A stretch of DNA of 64,000 bases. Source: CBDCFV01 sp965216425. Lineage in GTDB: Bacteria; Chloroflexota; Dehalococcoidia; Lucifugimonadales; UBA3495. The position numbers were made by a program, and so were the translations under genes. The notes under the pieces were generated by a model that was given only the letters and a program-made list of their open reading frames with translations, ran no database searches and had not been told where the DNA came from. The stretch spans positions 360,752 through 424,751 of the forward strand of contig CBDCFV010000004.1 of assembly GCA_965216425.1 (NCBI GenBank), in the 5' to 3' direction. Positions 8,876 through 17,389 of this stretch are shown piece after piece (position 1 is the first letter of the stretch; each line of letters starts with the position of its first letter).

Positions 8876-9716
8876 TGTGACTATTGCTCCTTTGGCCGTC
8901 CTCTGCTGGGGCGAATGGGCTATCCTTTGAAACCATCATATCGGCCCGATCCACAGCGGTTAGGAAATAAGCGTTAAAAAGTGCCGGACCAAGGAGAATC
9001 CAACCCCGCAGGTGGGAAACCGGAGATCCTTGCCCTCAACCTGGATGTAGGAGCGGCCCGGTCACGAAAGGTTGGGACAACAGATGTCACCGGAGACGGC
9101 AACCCGGATTTTCGGCCGACGTGCCGATGGAGGTGATGAAGAGACCGGGGCGGCGCTCGAACCGGCAGGCAGGAAGTCCGTTGGGGAAGGTCCAGGACCG
9201 GATACAGCAGGCGTCGCCCTGCTCATCCTCGGGTCTTCGTAGCGCATCATCAGGGACCAGGAGTCGGTCGCCAGTGAGCCACTTATCGTTCAACTCATGC
9301 GGCGACTGTCCCGCACAGGCAACACGCTGTCGGCGATACCCGCACCGTTAATCCCTGGGGTTGGACGCTGTTGGAGGAGATTGTGTACAATGCCGACACC
9401 CAACCGCTGGGGTCCGGAAGATGGACCCCACAGTCTGAAACAGACCAGGCGTCATGTCCAACAAGGGGTGGAATCGTCCGAGGTAGTCCCAGGAGTTCCA
9501 GTCTAACGTGTGGGAGTATATGTGGGAAAATTATGAAACAAAGACGGCTTGAGGAGCATATCAGCTTCAGTTACAGGTCAGTTATACCCCCACTCCCTCC
9601 GCCAGTCATCATTTTCTACAGTCTCAATTCCCGCCCATTTTTGTCTGAAATGACGGGATGGATGAGAGGACCATACCACCAAAATTCGACTCACGGACGC
9701 CGGCGAGGTTAAAGGC
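8876..9716. other. gap between the accessory element and the SIS-domain gene
   Basis: About 840 bases without a supported gene. Short frames exist on both strands, among them a 38-codon plus-strand frame ending at 9506 with GGAGGAG ahead of an ATG near 9390, but none has recognisable protein character. The right-hand end of the accessory element should lie here or slightly to the left. I found no tRNA, no obvious direct repeat and no integrase-type boundary. Confidence 0.4.
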
Positions 9717-10823
9717 ATGACCCAACAGCAGGAGATAAGAGAGGGGCATCCGTACTTCATGTACGATGCCATCACGGGCCAACCGGGCGCAATCCAAGCC
9801 ATGTTGCGGGAGCACACCGGGGATATTGAGGAAGTGGCGTCGGTCATAGCCGGGAAGCGGAGACTGCATATCGTCGGCATTGGCACGTCGTGGCACGCCG
9901 CCCTGATAGCCTACCACTGGTTCAGGCAATTGGCCTACGGCTCCCTGGAAGTGCACGTCTGGCATTCCTTCGAGTTCTGCGGATACCCGCCCCCGTTAAG
10001 CCCTGACGATGCAGTGATCATCATTAGCCACCGTGGAACCAAGACCTACTCATTCCTAGCCTTGGAGATGGCTAAGGCCAAAGGGGCCTATACCGTTGCC
10101 ATTAGCTCCACTGATCCGGGACCGAGACTTCAGATAGCGGACGCGGCGATACATACCGTCGCGCCGGAACGCTCGGCGGCTTTCACCATCAGCTATACGA
10201 CGGCCTTGACCGTGCTGGCCCGCTTGGCAACCGCCGTTGGCGCGGCAACCGGCAATGACGACGACCTGCCGTCTCTGCGAGTTGACCTTGAGTCGGTTCC
10301 CGCAAAGATAGAGCAGGTATTGTCTCAAACCGATGCTATTCAACATGCGGTAGAGAAATTCCAGGGCCAAGGGCGCTTTATATGCGCCAGTTGGGGGCCG
10401 AACACGGCCAACTCTTACGAGGTGGCCCTGAAGATGAAGGAGACCAGCACCGTCGACAGCGAGGGCCTGCAAATCGAGCAGTTGCTCCACGGCCCCTTCT
10501 GCTCCGTGGACGACTCCTGCTTGGTCACCCTGGTCGCTCCGCCTGGGCCTGGTTACGAGCGGGCGTTGAACGTTGCCCGCGCATCTAACGAGGCGGGAGC
10601 CCCGGTGTGGGCCTTGGTACAGCAGGAAGACACACAGTTGTCGGAACTGGCCGCCGAGACCTTCACCCTGCCCGTGGTGAGCGAGTTCTGGAGTCCCTTG
10701 GTGTACGTTGTGCCTTTACAACTCTTTACCTATTACCTTGCCTTGGCCCGGAACACTCACCCGGACCTGTTCCAGCAGGACAACCCCAAGCAAGCCGCAG
10801 CGCGGCGCCATTACGACCTGTAG
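9717..10823 (+). CDS. SIS-domain sugar-phosphate isomerase/deaminase (GlmS isomerase-like)
   Basis: A 368-residue protein with two tandem SIS domains and no glutaminase domain. 'IVGIGTSWHAALIAYHWF' (near 48-65) is the first phosphosugar-binding loop, and 'ISHRGTKTYSFLALEMAKAKGA' follows it in two pieces at about 103-124. The second domain begins near 215 with 'ICASWGPNTANSYEVALKMKE'-type sequence, and 'LQIEQLLHGPF' near 252 resembles GlmS/AgaS. Proteins of this form isomerise or deaminate amino-sugar phosphates in the cytoplasm. GAGG lies about ten bases before the ATG. A ROK-family sugar kinase at 13088 is nearby but not in the same operon. Confidence 0.8.
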   Translation: MTQQQEIREGHPYFMYDAITGQPGAIQAMLREHTGDIEEVASVIAGKRRLHIVGIGTSWHAALIAYHWFRQLAYGSLEVHVWHSFEFCGYPPPLSPDDAVIIISHRGTKTYSFLALEMAKAKGAYTVAISSTDPGPRLQIADAAIHTVAPERSAAFTISYTTALTVLARLATAVGAATGNDDDLPSLRVDLESVPAKIEQVLSQTDAIQHAVEKFQGQGRFICASWGPNTANSYEVALKMKETSTVDSEGLQIEQLLHGPFCSVDDSCLVTLVAPPGPGYERALNVARASNEAGAPVWALVQQEDTQLSELAAETFTLPVVSEFWSPLVYVVPLQLFTYYLALARNTHPDLFQQDNPKQAAARRHYDL

Positions 10824-10894
10824 CCGTGATTCCCTCCTTTGCGAGAATGATGGGCAGGCAGGAATAACGAACAACCACGAAAGGAGCAGCACGC

Positions 10895-11278
10895 ATGTCA
10901 ACCGATGAAGCCCAATCCTTCCTGGAGGCCGGGCAACAAAGCAGGGGCTACACTCTGGAAATGCACCGCATCATGGCGGAGGCTGACTTGGAGTGGGCCA
11001 AGAAATACGGCGAGTTCATCCAAGCCACCTACACCGGCGAACGCCTTTTGGACCGCAAGACCAAAGAACTGCTGCAAGTCGTCGTTGAAGCAGCCCTGCG
11101 GGCCGACGTGGAGCAAATCCAAGCCCACGTGCGCGTTGCATTGCAGGAAGGGGCAAGCCCCCAAGAGATACTAGAGGCCATGCAGGCCGTCATCATGCCC
11201 ATGGGCGCCCTCGCCTTCCGCCGCGGGCTGCAAGCTTGGGCGGCGGAAACAGGGCACAGCGGCCTTTCCGAGAGCTAG
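10895..11278 (+). CDS. carboxymuconolactone decarboxylase (CMD/AhpD) family protein
   Basis: A 127-residue helical protein. 'LLDRKTKELLQVVVEAALRAD' (in two parts, residues 49-70) followed by 'IQAHVRVALQEGASPQEILEAM' is the core of the CMD fold. The conserved His of the family is present in 'AHVRVAL'. The Cys-x-x-Cys pair of AhpD-type peroxidase partners is absent, so it is closer to the decarboxylase-type or uncharacterised branch. GGAGCAG precedes the ATG by about ten bases. It follows the SIS gene by 71 bases and may be co-transcribed. The substrate is unknown. Confidence 0.8.
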   Translation: MSTDEAQSFLEAGQQSRGYTLEMHRIMAEADLEWAKKYGEFIQATYTGERLLDRKTKELLQVVVEAALRADVEQIQAHVRVALQEGASPQEILEAMQAVIMPMGALAFRRGLQAWAAETGHSGLSES

Positions 11279-11348
11279 ACGATCCCTGAGACCTGCCGCT
11301 GGTCAGCCAACACTTACCGGAGCAACGCCGTGGGGGAACCGCCGCTAG

Positions 11349-12131
11349 TTACTTCTCCCACTTGACCTGATTTCGCAGCACCCCGATGTCGTTGATCTCT
11401 ATCTCGCAAACGTCGCCGTCCACCATGTTTTCGGTGGCGCCGTCGGTGCCCATCCACAATACGTCCCCGGGGACGAGGGTGAGGTAGCGGCTCATTTCGC
11501 TGATGTATTCTCGCACGCCGAAAATGGCGGTCTTGATGTCATACTCTCCGACGAGGCGGTCGCTGACGGTGATCTTTACGTGCAGGTCGTCGGGATTCAA
11601 ATCAGTGACAATCCAAGGCCCCATAGGCTTGAAGGTGTCTGTGTTTTTGGCCCGCCACATGGTGCGGTCTCCTCGCTGCCAAGTGCGCTCGCTCACGTCG
11701 TTGCCGATGGTGTAGCCAAACACGTAGTCCAGGGCTTCCTCCTGGCTGACGTTCTTGCACTGCTTGCCGATAACCACCACCAATTCGCCCTCGTACTGCA
11801 ACAACTCCGTTGCATCCTTGGGCACTATGATGGGGTGCTCATGAGGTACCAGGGCGTTGACCGCGCGGTAGCCCACGTCAGCCTTCTCCGGGAGGTTGGG
11901 TTCCTCCCCCCGCATCTTGGCGGCCCAGGTTACATGCTCTGGATAATTGATTCCTGCAGCGTAGAAGGTAGGCGGTATCACCGGGACTTCCAACTGGACT
12001 GATGCCAAGGAGTGGGTATTGGACGTCCTGTTGTAAGCGTCGAAGGGGCTGCCCTCGACCTCTATCACGTTCTCTCCTTCGATTATGCCGTAGACCACGT
12101 CGTTTCCCGATTGGAATCTGCACCATTTCAT
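11349..12131 (-). CDS. fumarylacetoacetate hydrolase family protein
   Basis: A 260-residue protein of the FAH superfamily, which cleaves or isomerises 2-oxo acids such as acylpyruvates in aromatic catabolism. 'GINYPEHV' near 68, 'YEGELVVVIGK' near 126 (the metal-binding Glu pair region), 'GYTIGNDVSERTWQ' near 154 and 'GDVLWMGTDGATENM' near 226 are family motifs. The ATG at 12131 is preferred over an upstream frame extension because AGGGAG lies eight bases ahead of it. It is convergent with the CMD gene and divergent from the SDR gene. Substrate is not predictable from the sequence. Confidence 0.88.
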   Translation of the reverse strand: MKWCRFQSGNDVVYGIIEGENVIEVEGSPFDAYNRTSNTHSLASVQLEVPVIPPTFYAAGINYPEHVTWAAKMRGEEPNLPEKADVGYRAVNALVPHEHPIIVPKDATELLQYEGELVVVIGKQCKNVSQEEALDYVFGYTIGNDVSERTWQRGDRTMWRAKNTDTFKPMGPWIVTDLNPDDLHVKITVSDRLVGEYDIKTAIFGVREYISEMSRYLTLVPGDVLWMGTDGATENMVDGDVCEIEINDIGVLRNQVKWEK

Positions 12132-12303
12132 GGCTGATGCTCCCTGAAGCTGATTTTGGGACTGGCTTAAAGCCAATTCTTGCACCATGAAAACCGGTGG
12201 TCAAGCCGCCCTGCACCCGGCGTACCCCATTCCCCGCATTGCTCCACCGGCCTTGGTATGCTAGGCTCGATTACCACGGCGACAGCAAGCAAGGGGGAGA
12301 CCG

Positions 12304-13071
12304 GTGAGATTAGAGAACAAAACTGCGTTTATAACCGGCGCCAGCCGCAATATTGGCAGTGAAGTAGCGTTGACCTTCGCCCGGGAAGGGGCCAACCTGG
12401 TGCTGAACACCAAGTCCAGCCGGCAGGAACTGGAGAAAGTCGCGGCCCAATGCCGCGAACTGGGCGCTCGGACTCACATTGTAATGGGCGATGTTTCCGA
12501 CTCGAGCCGGGTATCCGAAATGGTCGAGGAAGGAATCCAAGAATTGGGCAAGATCGACGTGCTGGTCAACAACGTCGCGATTCGGCCCCACCGGCCTATT
12601 CTCGAAATCACTGATGAGGAGTGGCGCCAGGTATTGGGAGTCAATCTGGACTCCGCCTTCTACCTGTGCCGTGCTGTCCTGCCCGGGATGATAGAGCGCA
12701 GGTCTGGAAGCATCGTCGCCTTGGGCGGGCAGGCCGCCATCACCGGCCGCCCCGGCACCGCGTTGGTCACCACTGCCAAAACCGGTCTGCTGGGGCTGAT
12801 TCGCGCCATTGCCGCCGAGGTCGCTCCCTACAACGTCCGCGCCAACATGGTGAACCCCGGTTCGACGGACACGGAACGCCTATCGCCGGAGTGGTACCCG
12901 GAGTTTCAGGGCGGCAACCGGGGATCGGACGAACACCTGAAGGAGATTCCCATGCACCGGCAGGCAACGGTTGAGGACATCGCCAATGCCTGCCTGTTCT
13001 TCGCTTCGGACGAGTCGGCTTACATCACCGGAGACCGGCTGAACGTAGTGGGCGGGCGCTACATCGTGTAA
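12304..13071 (+). CDS. SDR-fold protein lacking the catalytic Ser and Tyr
   Basis: A 255-residue classical short-chain dehydrogenase in all structural respects: TGASRNIG at 11-18 for the dinucleotide, NNVA at 89-92, Asn near 114, and a 'YITGDRLNVVGG' C-terminus. At the active site, however, the expected Ser is Gly142 and the expected Tyr is Val155, while Lys159 remains. Classical SDR chemistry needs the Tyr, so this protein may be a non-catalytic or re-purposed paralogue. A GTG at 12304 opens the frame after an AAGGGGGAG sequence. It is divergent from the FAH-family gene, with about 170 bases between them. Confidence 0.85.
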   Translation: MRLENKTAFITGASRNIGSEVALTFAREGANLVLNTKSSRQELEKVAAQCRELGARTHIVMGDVSDSSRVSEMVEEGIQELGKIDVLVNNVAIRPHRPILEITDEEWRQVLGVNLDSAFYLCRAVLPGMIERRSGSIVALGGQAAITGRPGTALVTTAKTGLLGLIRAIAAEVAPYNVRANMVNPGSTDTERLSPEWYPEFQGGNRGSDEHLKEIPMHRQATVEDIANACLFFASDESAYITGDRLNVVGGRYIV

Positions 13072-13087
13072 CGCCGCGAATCAGCTC

Positions 13088-14095
13088 TTACGCCGCCGCG
13101 TCCACCGCGCTCCAGACCAATCCGGCGGCCCCCAGCATCCCGGCGGTGTCTTCCAAGCGGCTGGCTACAAGGCTGAACTCTTTATGCAGCCCGCTCATGG
13201 CCCCGTCCAGCATCTGGTCCTTGATGAGCGGTATCAACCCCAACTCGTTCAATCCGACCGTCACACCCCCGCCCAGGACCACCAGGTCCGGGTTGTAAAG
13301 GTGCAGAACGTTGGTGAGGCCTACGCCCAGGGCGTAGACGACCCGGTCCACGATGCCGAGAGCCAGGGCGTCGCCGTTGCCCGCGGCTTGGAACACCAAT
13401 TCCGAGGTAATGGAATCGGGTGCAAGCCTCGACAAAGTGGAAGACCGCTCATCGTCCTGGGCTACCCTTTCCCGCGCAATCCGGGCTACCGCTGTGCCCG
13501 ACGCCAATGCTTCCAAGCAGCCCCGGTTGCCGCACTGGCACTTGGGGGCATCATCCCCTATGTCGATTCTCATGTGACCGACTTCGGCGGCCAGACCGTT
13601 TCTGCCAAGGAACACCCGCCCACGGTCTATCACTCCGGAGCCAATGCCGGTGCTGACGGTAACGTAGACCAATGTACGGGACGGTTCCCCCGCCTCTCTC
13701 GCGTCCTGTCCGGCTCCGTAATCGAAGTGGCCCAACGCGGCAAGGTCGGCGTCATTCCCCACCCATACGGGATAACCCAGGCTGGTTTCCCACAGGGTCT
13801 TCAAAGAGACGCCGTCCAGCATCGGTAGGTTGGGGGGCTGGTACAGAGTCCCGGTCTCTCCATCCACGGGACCGGCGATGGCCAAGCCCACACCCATCGG
13901 GGGATTCGGCCCGCACCACCCTATGGCTTCTCTCAACAACCCTTCAGCCGTCCCCAGTAGTTCATCTTTGTTCCGGCTGGCTGCGTTGCCCACTCTGGAC
14001 TGCCAGAGGATAGCTCCCTGCCGGTCCACGACGGCGACGCGAGTCCAAGTACCGCCCCAGTCCATGGCCACCACCATTTGGGGAGATTGCGTCAT
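13088..14095 (-). CDS. ROK-family sugar kinase (glucokinase-like)
   Basis: A 335-residue protein. 'MDWGGTWTRVAVVD' at 11-24 is the phosphate-binding start of the actin-like fold, 'GLAIAGPVDGETG' follows near 84, 'VGNDADLAALGH' near 126 carries the catalytic Asp, and 'EVGHMRID' with 'CQCGNRGCLEALAS' near 185-205 is the ROK signature with its zinc-binding Cys/His cluster. ROK proteins phosphorylate glucose, N-acetylglucosamine or allose, or act as repressors; there is no N-terminal HTH here, so a kinase is more likely. The ATG at 14095 is chosen because AGGAATCAGGAAG precedes it. Confidence 0.88.
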   Translation of the reverse strand: MTQSPQMVVAMDWGGTWTRVAVVDRQGAILWQSRVGNAASRNKDELLGTAEGLLREAIGWCGPNPPMGVGLAIAGPVDGETGTLYQPPNLPMLDGVSLKTLWETSLGYPVWVGNDADLAALGHFDYGAGQDAREAGEPSRTLVYVTVSTGIGSGVIDRGRVFLGRNGLAAEVGHMRIDIGDDAPKCQCGNRGCLEALASGTAVARIARERVAQDDERSSTLSRLAPDSITSELVFQAAGNGDALALGIVDRVVYALGVGLTNVLHLYNPDLVVLGGGVTVGLNELGLIPLIKDQMLDGAMSGLHKEFSLVASRLEDTAGMLGAAGLVWSAVDAAA

Positions 14096-14349
14096 CTTCC
14101 TGATTCCTTTGCCCTGGCTTGGTTGGGATCTATCATAGCTAGCTGGCAAGCTCCCTTTGGAAGAAACTATCCAACCACCACCGCATCCAAATCCACAAGC
14201 TGGGATAGCGGATTGAGTTGGCTCAACTCCAACCGCAAAGCGTATTAGAACGTTTTACTGTGGGCGTATTCTGTGTGCGAAAACTAAGGTCCACCCTGAC
14301 AAACCAGGTATGAGAACCTCAAGACTGGTCCAGTATCAAAATGTTTCTG

Positions 14350-14932
14350 CTACTGAGGATCAAGATCTCGCTGGGCGATGCGGTGCCAGTGTATGGCGCC
14401 GGAAGCAATCTGGGCTTCTGCGGCGCGGTCATTCCTTATGCTGGCGATGGCGGCGTGAGCGGCGTAACCGGTAAATCTTGTCAGGAACCCTGCATTTCGT
14501 TGGGCCCGGTCGGTGTCGCGGTGGTCGGCGGTGAAGGATGCTTCCACTGCGATGTAATGGATTTCGGATTCGTTCACTACCTCGATTATAAGGTCAGCGT
14601 TGCGGAAGCGCTCCAGATCGTTCGAAGGAATATCGTCGCCTCTTGCCCTTTGCGCCATCAACGCTAGTTCCAACCGGGATAACGTCCGGGTGTATTGGAG
14701 GCCCATATCCAAGGCGATGACGGCGGCGTAGTCAACGGCTACTGCCAGGGCATGCCAGCCTTTCATATGGGCCAAGTCGTTAATAATCGTGTCCAAGCGG
14801 CGGTCAATGCTGGTGAGTAGCTCATCAGTCCTTGCGTTAAGTTCAGGCTGACCCACGTTGAATTGTTCCTGGTTGACGCGGGTTATCGGTAAGGGCTCGC
14901 AGGAAATCTTCCTGGCTGTTGATGGTCGTCAT
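14350..14932 (-). pseudogene. PD-(D/E)xK-fold DUF3782-like gene, frameshifted
   Basis: The 168-codon open part (14350-14856) has a coiled, helical start and a C-terminal region with 'NADLIIEVV' and 'HYIAVEASFTADHRDTDRAQRNA', a pattern I associate with a nuclease-fold family common in this phylum. Upstream, in the next frame, ATG at 14932 opens 'MTTINSQEDFLRALTDNP', which resembles the usual start of these proteins as I remember them. That frame runs to a TGA at 14843-14845. The two frames overlap by about 14 bases, and the segment between start and coiled region looks shortened. I infer an indel or deletion; sequencing error is possible. Confidence 0.5.
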
Positions 14933-15089
14933 GGGTATATTCCTACCCTGTATTGTAGGGGCTGGCGATTAGTGTCCGCAATCCGGCCGTTATATTCGCT
15001 CAAGGGAAACGGGTTATATTCACAACCGTTCGTGATGGTCTTGTCAAAACGCAAATTGGGCGACTCAGACCAATTCTTGAGACAATTCC

Positions 15090-15662
15090 TTATTTGGCAG
15101 GAAGCCCAACCTTCAATAAGTCATCCAATGCTTCCCGCAGGCCGGACGCGCTCATTGGCCCAACGAACTTCTTCACGATGAAACCCTGCTGGTCGATGAA
15201 GAATTTCTCCGGTAGACCCCTAACTCCGTAATCGATGGCAATCGCCCCTTCCTCGTCAATGCCGTTGGGGTAAGGGACTTCGTATTTCGCGAGATGTTCC
15301 TGCACACCCAATGGCAGGTCCCAGATGGCCACTCCAACGAACTCGACGGGGCGGTCCCGGTACTCCTTGTACACGTCCGTCAATACGGGGGCTTCATGGC
15401 GGCAGGGCGGGCACCAGGACGACCAGAAGTCCACCATCACCACCTTGCCCCGAAGTTCCGACAAGGCCACCACTCCGCCGTCATGCAATTCCAACGAAAA
15501 CTCCGTCGCCAGCTCAGGCGCAACCTTCACTTGCCCGAACTCCGCATTGACACCGAAGCTGCCCGCACTCCCGCCGCTCTGGGCAGACGCCCACGCAAGC
15601 AGACCAAACAAGGCCAGCAGCGGGACGGCCGATGCAAGCAGAATCCAACCCCGCTTGCTCAC
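15090..15662 (-). CDS. ccmG: thioredoxin-like protein CcmG/ResA/TlpA type
   Basis: A 190-residue protein with one N-terminal transmembrane anchor (residues 6-27) and an extracytoplasmic thioredoxin domain. The active site is WCPPC with Cys84 and Cys87, and the cis-Pro loop reads 'GLPEKFFID'. Such proteins reduce apocytochrome c cysteines so that heme can be attached. GTG at 15662 overlaps the stop of the upstream gene as GTGA, so the genes are translationally coupled. It is the last gene of the alternative complex III / cytochrome c maturation operon. Confidence 0.88.
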   Translation of the reverse strand: MSKRGWILLASAVPLLALFGLLAWASAQSGGSAGSFGVNAEFGQVKVAPELATEFSLELHDGGVVALSELRGKVVMVDFWSSWCPPCRHEAPVLTDVYKEYRDRPVEFVGVAIWDLPLGVQEHLAKYEVPYPNGIDEEGAIAIDYGVRGLPEKFFIDQQGFIVKKFVGPMSASGLREALDDLLKVGLPAK

Positions 15663-16903
15663 GGGGTCCCGTCCCCTTGACGCTCCGGAGGTTGCGTCCG
15701 GCCTTCCAGTACCTGGGCCTTGAGGCGCTGGCGTTTGCTACGGTACTCATCCTCCGAATAGCCGCCTTTTTCAAATTGGTCATCCAAATCGGCGATTTCC
15801 CGGATGAGAGAGGCCCTGTCGAATGGGGTCACTTCAGGCAGCGATGAATTGCCTTCTAACGTGGGGCCACGACTCCAACGGACTCTTAGTAATCCAAGAA
15901 TCAACAGCGAGGACAACGACGCACCCAGGAGGCCAGGCAAAATCACCTGCCACGTCTCAGAGGTGGTCAACGATCTTCCTACGCGCCCCAACAGTCCCGG
16001 TTGCGGCAGGCCGGTAACTTCCATCATCAGCCCCTGCCCCGGACCGATTCCCTGCGCTTCCCACACTTGGTACTTGGTGTCTTGAATACTTATCGGGGTT
16101 GCCAACTCCAATGGCTTCACCAGGACGGAGGTCAGGTCCTCCGGCACCAGCGCTTGGTATATGTCCGCTCCTTGGTGCAAGCCCTGCCGGTAGGCAAATG
16201 TGCTGCCTTCGTAAGTGAAAAAGTAGGAAAACTCGACACTGTGCTCGCCCGGCGGGACCGGCGACGTTACGGCAAACCCGGTGCCAACCGGGATAACGTC
16301 CTTTCCCTGTAAGTCGGACTGCACGTTCAGGTCGTAGGACTGTGGCGGCAGGGAAAACCGGAGAAAGCTCATCTGGGCAGGATTATTCAGATTCGGCGTC
16401 AGGGTGCGGTCACTCCGGTTGGCCAGCCGCACGAACTCGACCACCGCGACCGTTCGCTGCGTCTTGTCCACCTCGGCTATCACCTGCACGTGCTTTGTGA
16501 CCTCAATCACCGACACGTCCTCGGTAGGCTCGTACACCGTAAGCCGCAGTTCTCCATCCAAGTCTCCTGCGCCCCGTACTGTCCTGTACAGTGCGCCGCG
16601 GTAGTCGGCGCTGAATATGTATTGGCCATTGTCGACCCCAGGTAGACCATCGACGATGAATCTCCCCTCGTCATCGCTCACCGCGTCCAAGGCGGTTATC
16701 AACCCGCCTTCGCTGTCCGTAACCAGCGCCAGAACCGGCACTTCGGCTGGAGCAGGCGCTCCAAGGGTGCCGTTGACTAGCTGCCCAGTGACCGTTACAA
16801 CGTTCGCCGGCGATTGAGCATAGGCTGCAGGCAGTCCGGCAGCAAGAACGCTTCCCAAAAGCGCAAAGGCAACCATCGTTATCCAGTGCTTCAAGGCCGT
16901 CAC
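15659..16903 (-). CDS. secreted-signal membrane protein of unknown function in the ccm operon
   Basis: A 414-residue protein. It has a hydrophobic N-terminal segment with an AYA-Q type signal cleavage site near residue 32, an extracytoplasmic region with a carboxypeptidase-regulatory/beta-sandwich-like domain ('VTVTGQLVNGTLGAPAP' near 38, 'DDEGRFIVDGLPG' near 78), a second large beta-rich domain and a transmembrane helix near residues 315-337. A short charged cytoplasmic tail follows. GTG at 16903 overlaps the upstream stop (GTGA), which fixes the start. Position between the CcmI-like and CcmG genes suggests a role in heme delivery or apocytochrome handling, but no catalytic residue is visible. 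Confidence 0.6.
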   Translation of the reverse strand: MTALKHWITMVAFALLGSVLAAGLPAAYAQSPANVVTVTGQLVNGTLGAPAPAEVPVLALVTDSEGGLITALDAVSDDEGRFIVDGLPGVDNGQYIFSADYRGALYRTVRGAGDLDGELRLTVYEPTEDVSVIEVTKHVQVIAEVDKTQRTVAVVEFVRLANRSDRTLTPNLNNPAQMSFLRFSLPPQSYDLNVQSDLQGKDVIPVGTGFAVTSPVPPGEHSVEFSYFFTYEGSTFAYRQGLHQGADIYQALVPEDLTSVLVKPLELATPISIQDTKYQVWEAQGIGPGQGLMMEVTGLPQPGLLGRVGRSLTTSETWQVILPGLLGASLSSLLILGLLRVRWSRGPTLEGNSSLPEVTPFDRASLIREIADLDDQFEKGGYSEDEYRSKRQRLKAQVLEGRTQPPERQGDGTP

Positions 16904-17358
16904 CAATCGCCGCCAATTGCCGAATTCGCCTCTGCGGCGGACGGTCCGGCCCCGCAGGCGGCGCATGTTCCGGCGTCGCCTTGAAGAGGCGCTCCACACG
17001 CGGGACACATCCGGTCCGCGCCATCCCCGCGAACACCCAACCGGGCCATCAGGACCTCTTGCTCCAATTCGAGGTTGGCGTCCTGCGTTTGCGATTCCAT
17101 TTGGTCCCTGAGTTTGGCGGCGGCCTGCATCCGGTAAGCCTGCAACTCCTCCCGGTACTGTTTCTCCGGCACGTTGCCCAATTGGAACTCCAATTGGAGT
17201 GTGCGGATGGCGTCGAGGACATCCTCAACTTCGTCTATAATCGGGACCGGGCCTTGTTGGTTTTCATTGGCTTCGGGTTGGAAACGGTCTCTCAGGAAAG
17301 GGTACAGAAGTACGCCAATGCTTAACACCACCAGCGCGGCTGCCAACAGAAGGATCAT
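16900..17358 (-). CDS. CcmI-like membrane protein with C-terminal zinc ribbon
   Basis: A 152-residue protein. A single transmembrane helix (residues 1-22) is followed by a coiled region with 'EEVLDAIRTLQLEF'-like heptads, 'GNVPEKQYREELQAYR', a pattern used by cytochrome c biogenesis CcmI/CcmH-associated proteins. The C-terminus has Cys-x-x-Cys ... Cys-x-x-Cys ('CPACGAPL' and 'CAACGAGP' near 121-137), a zinc ribbon. ATG at 17358 is chosen over an upstream extension because translation before it gives no membrane signal. It is coupled to the next gene by a 4-base overlap. Confidence 0.6.
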   Translation of the reverse strand: MILLLAAALVVLSIGVLLYPFLRDRFQPEANENQQGPVPIIDEVEDVLDAIRTLQLEFQLGNVPEKQYREELQAYRMQAAAKLRDQMESQTQDANLELEQEVLMARLGVRGDGADRMCPACGAPLQGDAGTCAACGAGPSAAEANSAIGGDW

Positions 17359-17389
17359 GCGGTCAGCTAATCTCCGGGGACGACGCCCC

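Noticed and set aside
8876..9716. An attachment site or tRNA end at the right border of the first element
   Set aside because: No tRNA or duplicated word was found by eye, so no boundary is claimed.
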